A stretch of DNA of 64,000 nucleotides from Litorimonas sp039975855 (GTDB taxonomy: Bacteria > Pseudomonadota > Alphaproteobacteria > Caulobacterales > Maricaulaceae), in contig JBDWGH010000005.1 of the NCBI GenBank assembly GCA_039975855.1, forward strand, positions 124,001 to 188,000, in the 5' to 3' direction. Position numbers and translations under genes: made by a program. The notes beneath the pieces are model-generated. The model had not been told where the DNA came from and searched no databases. It saw only the letters and a list, made by a program, of their open reading frames with translations. The first letter of the stretch is position 1; each line of letters opens with the position of its first letter. This document shows, piece by piece, positions 1-9,564 of this stretch.

Positions 1-98
1 CGCGATATAGTGTTGGGCTGACCCACCTCTACTCTTTACCCGCGCCCTAGCATCGCTATGGTGCGTCCCCTACTTAACGGACCTAACAGGCAGACCAT

Positions 99-1034
99 AT
101 GGCCCGCACTTATCTCGATTTCGAGCGCCCGATTGCAGAACTGGATAGCCAGATAGAGGCCGCTTTGTCGGAGGGTAAAGACGTTTCCGATTTGGAAGCG
201 AAAGCGAAAGAACAACTGAAAACGCTATATGGTAAAATTGGGCCCTGGGAGAAAACCCATGTTGCCCGCCACCCGGCACGACCCCATTACTCATCTTATA
301 TTGAAGCTTTGATTTCTGATTACACACCACTTTCAGGCGACCGAAAATTCGGCGACGATCATGCATTATTAGGCGGACTCGGAAAACTGCGGGGCCAATC
401 AGTTGTCGTCATGGGGCATGAAAAAGGAACGGATACAGAGACACGGCTAAAGCATAACTTCGGCATGGCAAATCCTGAAGGATACCGAAAAGCGGTGCGT
501 CTAATGGATATGGCCGAGAGATTTAATCTCCCCGTCATCAGCTTCGTGGATACAGCCGGTGCATTTCCAGGACGAGGTGCAGAAGAACGCGGACAAGCAG
601 AAGCAATTGCGCGCTCTATTGATCGCGGTCTCTCGCTTAAAGTTCCATTTGTCTCCGTCATTACAGGCGAAGGCGGGTCTGGCGGTGCCGTAGCCATTGC
701 AACAGCTGACAAAGTCATGATGCTGGAGCACTCCATTTATTCAGTTATCTCACCGGAGGGCTGTGCCTCTATTCTATGGCGGACGCGGGACAGAGCTAAG
801 GACGCGGCGAAGGCCATGAAAATTACGGCAAAGGATTTGAAACGCCTCGGCGTGATTGATCAAATCGTAAAAGAACCCGTTGGCGGCGCCCACCGCACAC
901 CCGATATGGCCATGAAAACCGTTGGGGCTGCGATACTGAAAAACATTGAGGCTTTGAGTGAATTAAGCCCAGCAGATCTTGTAAAAGCCCGTCGCGAAAA
1001 GTTTCTCCGTATTGGGCGCTCTCTGATTTCCTAA
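99..1034 (+). CDS. accA: Acetyl-CoA carboxylase carboxyltransferase subunit alpha
   Basis: AccA pairs with AccD to transfer the carboxyl group from carboxybiotin to acetyl-CoA, giving malonyl-CoA for fatty acid synthesis in the cytoplasm. The 311-residue protein is near the usual length of about 315-320. It starts with the typical YLDFERPIAEL segment. The family glycine-rich GEGGSGGA motif sits near residue 190 and the ISPEGCASILWR segment near residue 220, both part of the active-site crotonase-like fold. The ATG at 99 is the first start and gives the family N-terminus. The gene stands alone, convergent with the TorF-like gene to its right. accD is not in this window. Identification is secure. 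Confidence 0.96.
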   Translation: MARTYLDFERPIAELDSQIEAALSEGKDVSDLEAKAKEQLKTLYGKIGPWEKTHVARHPARPHYSSYIEALISDYTPLSGDRKFGDDHALLGGLGKLRGQSVVVMGHEKGTDTETRLKHNFGMANPEGYRKAVRLMDMAERFNLPVISFVDTAGAFPGRGAEERGQAEAIARSIDRGLSLKVPFVSVITGEGGSGGAVAIATADKVMMLEHSIYSVISPEGCASILWRTRDRAKDAAKAMKITAKDLKRLGVIDQIVKEPVGGAHRTPDMAMKTVGAAILKNIEALSELSPADLVKARREKFLRIGRSLIS

Positions 1035-1061
1035 GGCCCGGCTTTTAGGCATTAGCCCAAT

Positions 1062-1091
1062 AAAAAAGCTCGACTGCCAAAACAGTCGAGC
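1062..1091 (-). terminator. Rho-independent terminator of the TorF-like gene
   Basis: Perfect 9-bp stem (GCTCGACTG at 1068-1076, CAGTCGAGC at 1083-1091) with a 6-nt loop. On the minus strand it is followed directly by six T (plus-strand A at 1062-1067). It lies just downstream of the leftward gene ending at 1131. It probably limits read-through towards accA. Confidence 0.9.
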
Positions 1092-1130
1092 CAATGTCCT
1101 CCCAGACATTCCCAAAAGGGAAATTAGGGT

Positions 1131-1868
1131 TTAGAATCCTGCGGAGATGCCTGTTCCGAACCAGAGCATGCTACCTTTTGGATCACCATTCAGAGCACTG
1201 TCAAAATCCAGAGCATCTTCTGAGTTCAGCGCAAAGTTTGCACCGATATAAGCAGATACATCATCGGAGAAGCCGTGGCTGACTGCTGCGCTTGCTGTGG
1301 CCCACTCATATGAGAAACCATCGCCATCTACCAAGCCAACTGACAAACCAAGATCAAAGCTTTGAGCTTCGCCGATCGCGACTGAGTGACCAACACCGCC
1401 TTCAAGTGTGAAAGCTTCGAGCGTCAGGTCGTAATAGGCTGAGACAGAAGGTGCGAGCGGAACGTCACCAAAACCCACAGATGCGGAAACTTCATAAGTA
1501 CCTGCGCCGCCGTCCTTAGTTTCAAAGAAATCGCCGCCCTGAGGGTAATGGTAATAGGTTGCGCCAAGATCGAGCGAAATTGAGCTATCGAGCGGGACAG
1601 AATAACCGACGTAAAGGTCAAATTCGTCGCCCGCGAAAACGGAGTTGGCGCCGATGCCAGTGGAGAACCAACCACCAACTGTGAAATTCCCGTAGCTGGC
1701 TTCGACATAAGGTTGAACAGCATCGTCTGCTAAAGACACACCGCGGAAAACGTATTGGCTGGTGAAATCAACACCTGTTGAGACGGAAAGCTCTGCATCT
1801 TCGGCATAAGCGGCAGGTGCAATCGCCGTTGCGGCCAAGAGTGCGGCGGCGAGTGTAAAGTGTTTCAT
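1131..1868 (-). CDS. TorF family putative outer-membrane porin
   Basis: 245-residue protein with a clear Sec signal peptide (MKHFTLAAALLAATAIAPAAYA). The mature part begins ELSVSTGVDFTSQYVFRGVS, which matches the TorF/TIGR02001 family of small putative porins. The rest alternates short beta-strand-like stretches rich in aromatic and Gly/Ser residues and ends in Phe (SAGF), as expected for an outer-membrane beta-barrel. The substrate is unknown. The gene is transcribed alone and ends at a strong hairpin terminator. Family assignment rests on the N-terminal signature and barrel-like composition. Confidence 0.8.
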   Translation of the reverse strand: MKHFTLAAALLAATAIAPAAYAEDAELSVSTGVDFTSQYVFRGVSLADDAVQPYVEASYGNFTVGGWFSTGIGANSVFAGDEFDLYVGYSVPLDSSISLDLGATYYHYPQGGDFFETKDGGAGTYEVSASVGFGDVPLAPSVSAYYDLTLEAFTLEGGVGHSVAIGEAQSFDLGLSVGLVDGDGFSYEWATASAAVSHGFSDDVSAYIGANFALNSEDALDFDSALNGDPKGSMLWFGTGISAGF

Positions 1869-2083
1869 TTTCGGTTCCCTTCGAATGTGCGCGTTATGTT
1901 TGAGTGATGCGCTTCATGAAATCTGATGATGGGTGTTTGCGCACCATCATGGCCTCATGGCAAAGCGTCACTTCGAATTTGGCTGGGATGTCAGGACGCG
2001 GCGCAAATCAGTGCGGCTTGCGCACCAAAATGATGCGCAGATGGGCAAATGGGGAAATTTACCGATGAAAAGCAGGTTTTCCG

Positions 2084-2107
2084 AAAACTGTGGCGCGAAC
2101 GCCACAG
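2084..2107 (-). terminator. Rho-independent terminator of secA
   Basis: Perfect 8-bp stem CTGTGGCG/CGCCACAG (2088-2095 and 2100-2107) with a CGAA tetraloop as read on the plus strand. On the minus strand it is followed by TTTTC. It begins 14 bp past the secA stop. The short T-run makes it a moderate-strength terminator. Confidence 0.75.
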
Positions 2108-2120
2108 TGATGGACCGGAT

Positions 2121-4862
2121 CTAAGAAATTTTACCGTGGCACTGCTTAACTTTTAAGCCTGAACCACACGGGCATGGACTATTGCGCGATACACCGTCCA
2201 AAGCGCCAGCAGGAAGCTCAGCTTTCGCCGGAGCGCCTTGATTGACCATATCCAAAGGTGATCGGGCAGCCGCAGGCGGCGCTGTTTGCGCTTGTGCTTG
2301 CATATTTGCGAGGCCCGCCTTGGCTTGCTCCAATTGGTTCTGCCGCGTTTGACTTTCTTCTTGGGCTTGTTGCTGACGACGGATTTGCACATTCAGCAAA
2401 GCACCCATCATGGATTTCGTCACGTCTTGGCGCAAGCTAGTCAAAAGACCATCAAACAAGGTGAACGCTTCCGACTTATATTCATTCAGCGGATCACGCT
2501 GACCGTAAGCCCGCATACCAATAACGGACTTCAGAGCATCCAATTGCTGCAAATGCTCCCGCCAATTCTTATCAATGACCTGCAAGAGAATTTGTTTCTC
2601 AACGCGGGCAAGGTCTTCAGGTTTAATATCCTTCGTCATCTCAGCGTGGATCGTATCAGACGCTTCGCGAATTTTTGTTTCCAGCTCTTCGTCCGCAATA
2701 CCTTCTTCATCTGCCCAATTTCGAAGCGGTAGTTCCATAAGGATCGCTTCCTTGACGGATTTATCCAGACCCTCAATGTCCCATTGTTCAGCATAGGCCC
2801 GTTTCGGGATGTGTTTCTCAACCAAATCTTCGATTAACTGATGCCGGAAGTCTTCGATCACATCTGACACATCTTCGTCAGTCATGAATTCCATGCGCTG
2901 TTCGAAAATCGTTTTGCGCTGATCATTCATGACATCATCATATTTGAGCAGGTTTTTACGAATATCGAAGTTACGGGTTTCAACACGTTTTTGGGATGTT
3001 TCAATCGACTTCGTCATGAAGCGGTTTTCAATCTGTTCGCCTTCTTCCCATCCGAATTTAGACATCATAGCCTTCAGCTTTTCGCCGCCGAAAATCCGCA
3101 ACAGATCATCTTCCATAGACAAATAGAATTTCGATCGGCCTGGGTCACCTTGACGGCCTGTTCGACCTCGAAGCTGGTTATCGATCCGGCGGCTTTCATG
3201 TCGTTCCGTACCCAGAACATAGAGCCCGCCAGCTGCCAGGGCTTTTTCTTTCAAGAATGCGATGTCGGATGTAATTTCCGCGGTTTTCTGTTCCCGCTCA
3301 AAATCCGACATGTCATCTGTCAGTTTTTCTTCCAGCATCATCTCTAGGTTACCACCCAGCTGAATATCTGTGCCTCGGCCCGCCATATTCGTCGCAATTG
3401 TTACCGCACCCGGTACGCCAGCTTGGGCAACGATAGACGCTTCTTCTTCATGATAACGTGCATTGAGAACGCGGTGTTCAACATTTCGTTCAGTCAAGAA
3501 GCGCGAGAGCGCTTCAGATTTTTCGATTGAAACCGTACCAACCAGCATGGGCTGGCCTTTCTTAGACGCCTCTTCGATATCGTCCACAATCGCTTGGAAT
3601 TTCTCGCGCTCAGTCCGGTAGAGAACATCCTGATCATCAATCCGCTGGATTGGACGGTTCGTTGGAATGATTAGAACCTCAAGACCATAAGTATCTGCAA
3701 ATTCGGACGCTTCCGTTTCTGCGGTACCCGTCATGCCAGAAAGTTTTTCATAAAGACGGAAATAGTTTTGCAAGGTTACAGACGCCATGGTCTGATTTTC
3801 AGGTTTGATATCTAGGCCTTCTTTGGCCTCAATCGCCTGATGCAAACCTTCTGAGAGGCGGCGTCCGTCCATCATACGCCCTGTAAATTCATCAATCAAA
3901 ACGACTTCACCGTTTTTGACAATGTAGTCTTTGTCGGCCGTGTAAAGTTTATGCGCCTTCAAGGCCTGGTTGATGTGATGGACAACCGTGATGTTCTCAA
4001 CGTCATACAAGCTTTCCCCTTCGAGCATGCCGCGTTCACGCAAGATCGATTCAATCTGCTCTGTGCCTTCTTCGTTAAAGGTCGCTGTCCGCGCTTTCTC
4101 GTCGACATCATAACCTTCAGGCGCAATGTCTGGAATAAGCGCATCAACGGTGCGGTAGAGGTCTGATTTATCGTCCGTTGGACCTGAGATGACGAGCGGT
4201 GTCCGCGCTTCATCAATCAGGATGGAGTCAATTTCATCAATAATCGCATAGGCATGGCCGCGTTGGCCCATTTCCTCGACGGAATATTTCATATTATCGC
4301 GAAGATAATCAAAGCCGAACTCATTGTTCGTACCATAAGTAATATCGCAGTCATATGCGGCTTTACGCTCTGCCCGATAGGGGTCGTGATTATTGATACA
4401 ACCGACCGTCATACCAAGGAAGTTATAGATTTGTCCCATCCACTCGCTATCGCGTGTGGCGAGATAATCATTCACCGTTACCAGATGAACCCCTTTACCG
4501 CTCAAGGCATTCAGATAGGCCGCAAGAGTGGAAACAAGCGTTTTACCTTCACCAGTTCGCATTTCTGCAATTTCACCGCGGTGCAATGTGATCCCGCCAA
4601 TGAGCTGAACATCATAGTGACGTTGACCCAAGGTCCGTTTCGCGGCTTCGCGAACCGTCGCAAAAGCTTCGGGTAGAAGATCGTCCAGAGTTTCGCCAGT
4701 TTGCAGGCGTTCACGGTAAACTTCCGTCTGAGCGCGAAGCGCATCATCTGTCATGGCCTCAAACTTAGGCTCCAGCCCGTTGATCTTTTCAACAATAGGG
4801 CGAAGCTTTTTAAGCGTACGGTCATTTTCCGTGCCGAAAATCTTCTTGGCGATGCCGAGCAT
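2121..4862 (-). CDS. secA: Preprotein translocase ATPase SecA
   Basis: SecA is the motor ATPase that drives unfolded secretory proteins through SecYEG. The 913-residue product has the Walker A segment MRTGEGKTLVST about 100 residues in and the Walker B/DEAD-like IDEIDSILIDEARTP. It also has TNMAGRGTDI and the LRGRTGRQGDPG helicase motifs. The C-terminus is the zinc/SecB-binding tail with PCPCGSG and a final CHGK. The open frame extends 25 codons further upstream, but MLGIAKKIFG at 4862 is the family N-terminus, so I chose that start. It is divergent from the parvulin lipoprotein gene with a 168-bp spacer. Confidence 0.97.
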   Translation of the reverse strand: MLGIAKKIFGTENDRTLKKLRPIVEKINGLEPKFEAMTDDALRAQTEVYRERLQTGETLDDLLPEAFATVREAAKRTLGQRHYDVQLIGGITLHRGEIAEMRTGEGKTLVSTLAAYLNALSGKGVHLVTVNDYLATRDSEWMGQIYNFLGMTVGCINNHDPYRAERKAAYDCDITYGTNNEFGFDYLRDNMKYSVEEMGQRGHAYAIIDEIDSILIDEARTPLVISGPTDDKSDLYRTVDALIPDIAPEGYDVDEKARTATFNEEGTEQIESILRERGMLEGESLYDVENITVVHHINQALKAHKLYTADKDYIVKNGEVVLIDEFTGRMMDGRRLSEGLHQAIEAKEGLDIKPENQTMASVTLQNYFRLYEKLSGMTGTAETEASEFADTYGLEVLIIPTNRPIQRIDDQDVLYRTEREKFQAIVDDIEEASKKGQPMLVGTVSIEKSEALSRFLTERNVEHRVLNARYHEEEASIVAQAGVPGAVTIATNMAGRGTDIQLGGNLEMMLEEKLTDDMSDFEREQKTAEITSDIAFLKEKALAAGGLYVLGTERHESRRIDNQLRGRTGRQGDPGRSKFYLSMEDDLLRIFGGEKLKAMMSKFGWEEGEQIENRFMTKSIETSQKRVETRNFDIRKNLLKYDDVMNDQRKTIFEQRMEFMTDEDVSDVIEDFRHQLIEDLVEKHIPKRAYAEQWDIEGLDKSVKEAILMELPLRNWADEEGIADEELETKIREASDTIHAEMTKDIKPEDLARVEKQILLQVIDKNWREHLQQLDALKSVIGMRAYGQRDPLNEYKSEAFTLFDGLLTSLRQDVTKSMMGALLNVQIRRQQQAQEESQTRQNQLEQAKAGLANMQAQAQTAPPAAARSPLDMVNQGAPAKAELPAGALDGVSRNSPCPCGSGLKVKQCHGKIS

Positions 4863-5030
4863 GAGACGTCCTGAAGGCTGCTGGCGGGCCTCATATTTCA
4901 GGCCGCGCTTTGGTTTGTGTCGACTTAGGTATGGCACCGCGCTAAGTCAACGTTCAGGCACTGTATGGTGATGTCGAAATTGGGTCCCCAAATTGGCCAA
5001 TTGCGAGAGTAGGTCCGAGGAAGAACTGGT

Positions 5031-5963
5031 ATGAAAACCCAAATTTCTACGATTTTCGTCGCAATTTTTATCGCGAGCTGCGCCCCTTCAGAGACCGAAA
5101 CACGCCCCGCACTCGAAAGCGTCGCGCGCGCAGGCGGCGACGTCGTTGTCGCACGAGTCAGCGGTTCGGAGATTTTTGCATCAGATGTCGATTTAGCCGC
5201 ACAAGAACAAGGGCTAGTCGATGAAGGCATTAGTCTTCCGAAAACAGATGCACGGTACCGTGGCATCATGGATGAATTAATCGACCAACGCCTACTGGCA
5301 TTGGACGCCGAAAGCCAAGGTTTGAACGCCGACCGCGACGCTAAAATCCGACTGGCAGCTGCGCGTGAACGCATTTTAGGTAACATCCGTGTCGAGCGCC
5401 ATTTGCGCGAGACCGTCAATGAAACCTCCATCCGCCGGATGTATGAGGAGCAAGCCAAACTGGCCGCGCGAGGCGACGAAGTGCGCGCTCGGCACATATT
5501 GGTGGAAGAGAAATCCAAAGCTGATGAATTACTGAAAGAAATTGAAGGTGGCGGAGATTTTGCGGCCCTCGCCATTTCAAATTCCATTGATGAAGGCAGC
5601 GCCGAACGCGGCGGAGACTTGGGGTATTTCACACAGGATATGCTAAATGGTCGTTTTACGCGCCCCGTATTTAATGCTGGAAAAGGCGAACGCATCGGGC
5701 CCATTAAATCTGAATTTGGTTGGCATATCGCCGAAATTTTGGACCGCCGCCCAGCGCCGCAACCTAGCTTTGAGACTCTTCAGCCAAAAATCGCAAATTT
5801 CATGACTTTTGACGCCATACAAGATTTGTTGAGAGACTTACGGGATGGCGCGGACGTCGAAATTCTGACAGAGACCACCGCGAAACAAGAGCCTGAGGGC
5901 CAGAACAATTCTGACACCCCCGAACAGGAAACATCTGAGCCTGAAACGATAGACAATGAGTGA
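5031..5963 (+). CDS. Peptidylprolyl isomerase lipoprotein (parvulin/SurA type)
   Basis: Probable envelope foldase that catalyses prolyl isomerisation of secreted or outer-membrane proteins. The N-terminus is a lipoprotein signal with a short hydrophobic segment and lipobox IASC, so the mature protein is likely lipid-anchored. Residues about 40-140 form a SurA/PrsA-like helical chaperone region. A rotamase domain follows at about 149-240 (EVRARHILVEEKSKA, GGDLGYFTQ, FGWHIAEI). The tail is acidic and Gln/Glu-rich. The stop overlaps the argJ start by 8 bp, so the two are probably cotranscribed although functionally unrelated. Divergent from secA, which fits a role in export. Confidence 0.85.
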   Translation: MKTQISTIFVAIFIASCAPSETETRPALESVARAGGDVVVARVSGSEIFASDVDLAAQEQGLVDEGISLPKTDARYRGIMDELIDQRLLALDAESQGLNADRDAKIRLAAARERILGNIRVERHLRETVNETSIRRMYEEQAKLAARGDEVRARHILVEEKSKADELLKEIEGGGDFAALAISNSIDEGSAERGGDLGYFTQDMLNGRFTRPVFNAGKGERIGPIKSEFGWHIAEILDRRPAPQPSFETLQPKIANFMTFDAIQDLLRDLRDGADVEILTETTAKQEPEGQNNSDTPEQETSEPETIDNE

Positions 5964-7191
5964 CATGAAAATTAGCCCGTTTGCCCCCGCACAATTCCCG
6001 ACGCTACCTCCACTCGCCGGGTTTGAGATGGCCACCGCCGAAGCCGGTGTAAAATATAAAGGCAGAACGGATTTATGGGTTTTACGCGGTCAGCCTGGCA
6101 CAGAAATCGCAGGTGTTTTCACACAAAATGCGTGTCCTGGCGCGCCTGTGGATTGGTCACGTAAAGCGCTGAAAAACAAAACCGATGGACCCCGCCTCGT
6201 TATCGTGAATTCCGGAACAGCTAATGTCTTTGCCGGACAAGCTGGACGCGACGCTGTGAAAGAAACAGCGAAAGGCGCCGCAGAATTTTTTGGCACAGAT
6301 CAAGAAACCGTCCAGCTCGCCTCAACTGGAGTGATTGGCGTTGCGCTAGAAGCCTCAAAACTCGTCGATCAATTTCCAAATATGAAATTAGAGGCAGGCG
6401 GTTGGGAGGACGCCGCACGCGCTATTATGACAACGGACACCCATCCCAAAGGCGCGACGGCAACGGCTAAAATTGGAGACACAACCGTTACCATTAACGG
6501 AATTGCAAAAGGGTCTGGCATGATCGCGCCGGATATGGCGACGATGTTGGCCTATGTCGCAACGGATGCAAAGCTCTCGCAATCTATCTTGCAAGATCTC
6601 CTAAACGACCAAGTTGGTTCAACGTTTAATTCCATTACGGTCGACAGCGACACCTCAACCTCTGACACATTATTGCTCATGGCGAGCGGCGCGACTGACA
6701 ATGTTGAAATCGATCACCCACATACGCCTATGTTGGCAAGCTTTAGAAAGGCCCTGCACGATGTGCTCTTCGACCTGTCGCAACAAATTGTCAAAGATGG
6801 CGAGGGCATTTCAAAGTTTGTGACGATTGAGGTTGCGGGCGCAGTTTCCAATTCATCCGCTCACCGGGTCGGAATGAGCGTCGCCAACTCACCTTTGGTA
6901 AAAACCGCTATCGCGGGCGAGGATGCGAATTGGGGTCGCATTGTCATGGCCGTTGGGAAAGCGGGCGAGCCGGCAGACCGAGATACCCTTTCCATCTGGA
7001 TTGGGCCTCATGTCTTAGCTGAAGGAGGTCAGCCTGCGGCAAGTTATAAAGAGGAATATGGCGCGACATATATGAAACAGTCAGAAATCGTCATTCGTCT
7101 AGACCTCGGTCTCGGTGACGGGCAAGCGACGGTTTACACGTGTGACCTCACCCATAGCTATATTGATATCAATGCCGACTACCGCTCGTAA
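5956..7191 (+). CDS. argJ: Bifunctional ornithine acetyltransferase / N-acetylglutamate synthase
   Basis: ArgJ transfers the acetyl group from N-acetylornithine to glutamate, and in bifunctional forms also uses acetyl-CoA, in the cyclic arginine pathway. The 411-residue proenzyme contains the autocleavage site in the segment IAPDMATMLAYV. The Thr of ATML (about residue 196) becomes the N-terminal nucleophile of the beta chain. ANWGRIVMAVGKAG and the C-terminal YINADYRS-like ending are also family features. It overlaps the parvulin gene by 8 bp and mutT by about 20 bp, suggesting one transcript. Confidence 0.95.
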   Translation: MSDMKISPFAPAQFPTLPPLAGFEMATAEAGVKYKGRTDLWVLRGQPGTEIAGVFTQNACPGAPVDWSRKALKNKTDGPRLVIVNSGTANVFAGQAGRDAVKETAKGAAEFFGTDQETVQLASTGVIGVALEASKLVDQFPNMKLEAGGWEDAARAIMTTDTHPKGATATAKIGDTTVTINGIAKGSGMIAPDMATMLAYVATDAKLSQSILQDLLNDQVGSTFNSITVDSDTSTSDTLLLMASGATDNVEIDHPHTPMLASFRKALHDVLFDLSQQIVKDGEGISKFVTIEVAGAVSNSSAHRVGMSVANSPLVKTAIAGEDANWGRIVMAVGKAGEPADRDTLSIWIGPHVLAEGGQPAASYKEEYGATYMKQSEIVIRLDLGLGDGQATVYTCDLTHSYIDINADYRS

Positions 7192-7612
7192 AACCCTCCT
7201 TGTCGCGGCTTGCGCGCTAATTGATGCGGATGGGCGTGTTCTCATGGCACAGCGCCCGGTGGGTAAAGATCATGCGGGGCGATGGGAGTTCCCGGGAGGT
7301 AAGGTCGAGGCAGATGAGACGCCGGAACAGGCCATTCGGCGCGAATTGTTCGAGGAACTAAATATCGAACCCTGCGAAAGCTGCTTACAGCCCTTCTCAT
7401 TTGCTAGCTTCGCCTATCCTGATTTTCATCTCATGATGCCGCTTTTTCTATGCCGCCAATGGGATGGTTTTCTGCGCGCCAAAGAGGGTCAGGCCACCAA
7501 ATGGGTTTGGCCGGACAAAATTATGGATCTGGACCTGGTTCCTGCCGATGTCGATTTAGCGAGCCAACTTAGGGATCGATTACCCCGTGGTCGGCGCTTT
7601 GTAACGGCCTAG
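7172..7612 (+). CDS. mutT: 8-oxo-dGTP diphosphatase, Nudix family
   Basis: MutT hydrolyses oxidised dGTP so it is not misincorporated opposite adenine. The protein carries a complete Nudix box starting at GGKVEADETPEQ and ending in RRELFEEL, with the Glu residues that bind metal in place. RPVGKDHAGRWEFPGGK and the C-terminal W.....L..P.D pattern are typical of MutT. I chose ATG 7172 (MPTTARKTLLVAACALI), which overlaps the argJ end by 20 bp. The open frame runs further upstream, but that part is only the shifted argJ tail. Convergent with the biotin carboxylase gene (4-bp overlap). Confidence 0.88.
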   Translation: MPTTARKTLLVAACALIDADGRVLMAQRPVGKDHAGRWEFPGGKVEADETPEQAIRRELFEELNIEPCESCLQPFSFASFAYPDFHLMMPLFLCRQWDGFLRAKEGQATKWVWPDKIMDLDLVPADVDLASQLRDRLPRGRRFVTA

Positions 7613-9564
7613 GAATCTATCTTAAACAGAGGTGCGTTAGCCGAAACCTGATCGCCTGTTTTGACGAACACATCTTCAACACGTCCGGACTTATCGGCAA
7701 GAATATCATGTTGCATTTTCATCGCTTCAATCACAGCTAAACGCGCTCCCAACTCAACATCTTCGCCCTTAGTGACAAAAACTTCGGTTACAGCTCCGTG
7801 TAGCGGCGCCGCAATATTCCCTTCTCCTGCCGCAATCTCGCGCACGGCCGGAAGGGCGAGTTTATTCGTCAGATGAAAACTTGCTGAACCCATTTGAATA
7901 TAAATCTCAGCGGGGTTTGAAGTGTGCCAATAGAGTGTTTTCCGGCCCGTTTCACACGCAAATTGGGCGCGGCCCTTTGACCAAGCCTCAACTTGGACCA
8001 CCCCAAAAAACCTACCGCATTCAACATTGAACTTATCCGAAGACAAAGCCCTCACTTGCGCGCGAAGACCCTCATATTCAAACGGGGAACTGATGGGTTC
8101 TGCGCTACACCACCCAAGAACATCTTCAGGGATATTTTCAGAAAGTCTATCGCGAGCCGCCAAATATTGAATTAGGGCAGCAAGGGCCGCGAGCTCTTCA
8201 GTTAAGGCCATTGGCGCCAGATCATCCTCCGCGAATGTTTCATCGATAAAGGCGGTTGTGGCTTTGCCTGTTACAAACGTTTCATTGTTCAAAGCGTCAA
8301 TTAAAAATTGCCGGTTCGTGGAAACGCCGAACAAGACAGTTTCTTCCAAAGCTCGCACCAATTTTCGCCGCGCCGTTTCACGGTCAGGGCCGGACGCAAC
8401 AAGTTTTGCGACCATCGGATCATAAAATGGCGAAATGTCTGACCCTGTATCAACCCCTCCATCGAACCGAATATCTACAGGCTTTGATAGATATTCAACT
8501 CGGCCAGCTGCCGGGAGAAAGCCTTGCGATGGATTTTCAGCGTAAAGGCGCGCCTCAATCGCGTGACCATGAAGCAAGACTTCCTCTTGATTTAGCCCCA
8601 GAGGATGGCCTTGCGCGACATGAATTTGCAAAGCCACCAGATCCAACCCTGTGACCAACTCTGTGACGGGATGCTCCACCTGCAATCGCGTGTTCATTTC
8701 CAAGAAGAAGAACTCTCCACCTTCATCAAGAAGAAACTCAACTGTTCCCGCGCCGACGTAATTGACAGATTGCGCCGCTTGCACAGCGGCTTCCCCCATC
8801 TTTGCACGCAATTTGTCCGTCATGACGGGGCACGGTGCTTCTTCAAGGACCTTCTGATGTCGGCGTTGGACCGAACAATCCCGTTCTCCGAGATGGATGA
8901 TATGTCCTTGGTTATCGCCAAAAACCTGTATTTCAACATGGCGAGGACGGATAACGGCTCGTTCCAAAATAAGGGTGTCAGACCCAAAAGCAGACAAGGC
9001 TTCGGCCCGCGCCGTAGAGATAGCTGTTGGTAAATCATCCGCCGTGGTGACGAGACGCATACCTCGCCCGCCGCCGCCTGCGGCGGCTTTAACCATCAAG
9101 GGAAATCCAATGGAGCCGGCCTCTTCGAGCAGGGTCGAATTGTCCTGCTTCTTATCTTGATACCCCTGTAAAACAGGCACACCCGCCGCGATCATATGGC
9201 GCTTCGCTGCAGCTTTATCGCCCATCAAAGTGATAGCCGCTGGAGACGGCCCGATGAATATTAGGTTGGCTTCACCACATTGCTTCGCGAAGTCTGCATT
9301 TTCGGAAAGAAAACCATATCCGGGATGAATGGCTTGAGCTCCGCTTTCTTTCGCGGCGGCAATAATCTTATCGATTGCTAAGTAGCTTTCGGACGCGGGT
9401 GAGCCGCCGATGTGGACGGCGTCATCCGCCAGCTTCACATGCGGCGCATCTTTATCCGCATCGGAGTAAACGGCAATGGATCGCAGGCCCAACTCCTTTA
9501 AACTCCGAATGACGCGACAGGCAATTTCCCCTCGATTGGCAATTAAAACGGACTGAAAACTCAT
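7609..9564 (-). CDS. mccA: Acyl-CoA carboxylase biotin carboxylase/BCCP subunit (methylcrotonyl-CoA carboxylase alpha-like)
   Basis: Carboxylates its own biotin with ATP and bicarbonate, then delivers it to the partner carboxyltransferase. The 651-residue protein has the biotin carboxylase ATP-grasp domain (residues about 1-445: KAAAGGGGRGMR, EMNTRLQVEHPVTE), a middle linker domain, and a C-terminal biotinyl domain with the biotin-accepting Lys in EAMKMQ. Length and architecture fit MccA/LiuD (leucine degradation) better than stand-alone AccC. Geranyl-CoA or another acyl-CoA carboxylase remains possible. The start overlaps the end of the partner gene by 4 bp (translational coupling). No isovaleryl-CoA dehydrogenase gene is adjacent. 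Confidence 0.85.
   Translation of the reverse strand: MSFQSVLIANRGEIACRVIRSLKELGLRSIAVYSDADKDAPHVKLADDAVHIGGSPASESYLAIDKIIAAAKESGAQAIHPGYGFLSENADFAKQCGEANLIFIGPSPAAITLMGDKAAAKRHMIAAGVPVLQGYQDKKQDNSTLLEEAGSIGFPLMVKAAAGGGGRGMRLVTTADDLPTAISTARAEALSAFGSDTLILERAVIRPRHVEIQVFGDNQGHIIHLGERDCSVQRRHQKVLEEAPCPVMTDKLRAKMGEAAVQAAQSVNYVGAGTVEFLLDEGGEFFFLEMNTRLQVEHPVTELVTGLDLVALQIHVAQGHPLGLNQEEVLLHGHAIEARLYAENPSQGFLPAAGRVEYLSKPVDIRFDGGVDTGSDISPFYDPMVAKLVASGPDRETARRKLVRALEETVLFGVSTNRQFLIDALNNETFVTGKATTAFIDETFAEDDLAPMALTEELAALAALIQYLAARDRLSENIPEDVLGWCSAEPISSPFEYEGLRAQVRALSSDKFNVECGRFFGVVQVEAWSKGRAQFACETGRKTLYWHTSNPAEIYIQMGSASFHLTNKLALPAVREIAAGEGNIAAPLHGAVTEVFVTKGEDVELGARLAVIEAMKMQHDILADKSGRVEDVFVKTGDQVSANAPLFKIDS

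Noticed and set aside
1..98. Promoter of accA at the window edge
   Set aside because: TTAACGGACCTAAC at 74-87 looks repeated but fits no consensus. There is no convincing -35/-10 pair.
2286..3347. Several plus-strand frames of 60-148 residues opposite secA
   Set aside because: They are antisense to the well-supported secA and show no conserved motif.
4925..5704. 259-residue minus-strand open frame opposite the parvulin gene
   Set aside because: Ser/Arg-rich shadow translation of the real parvulin frame, with no family pattern.
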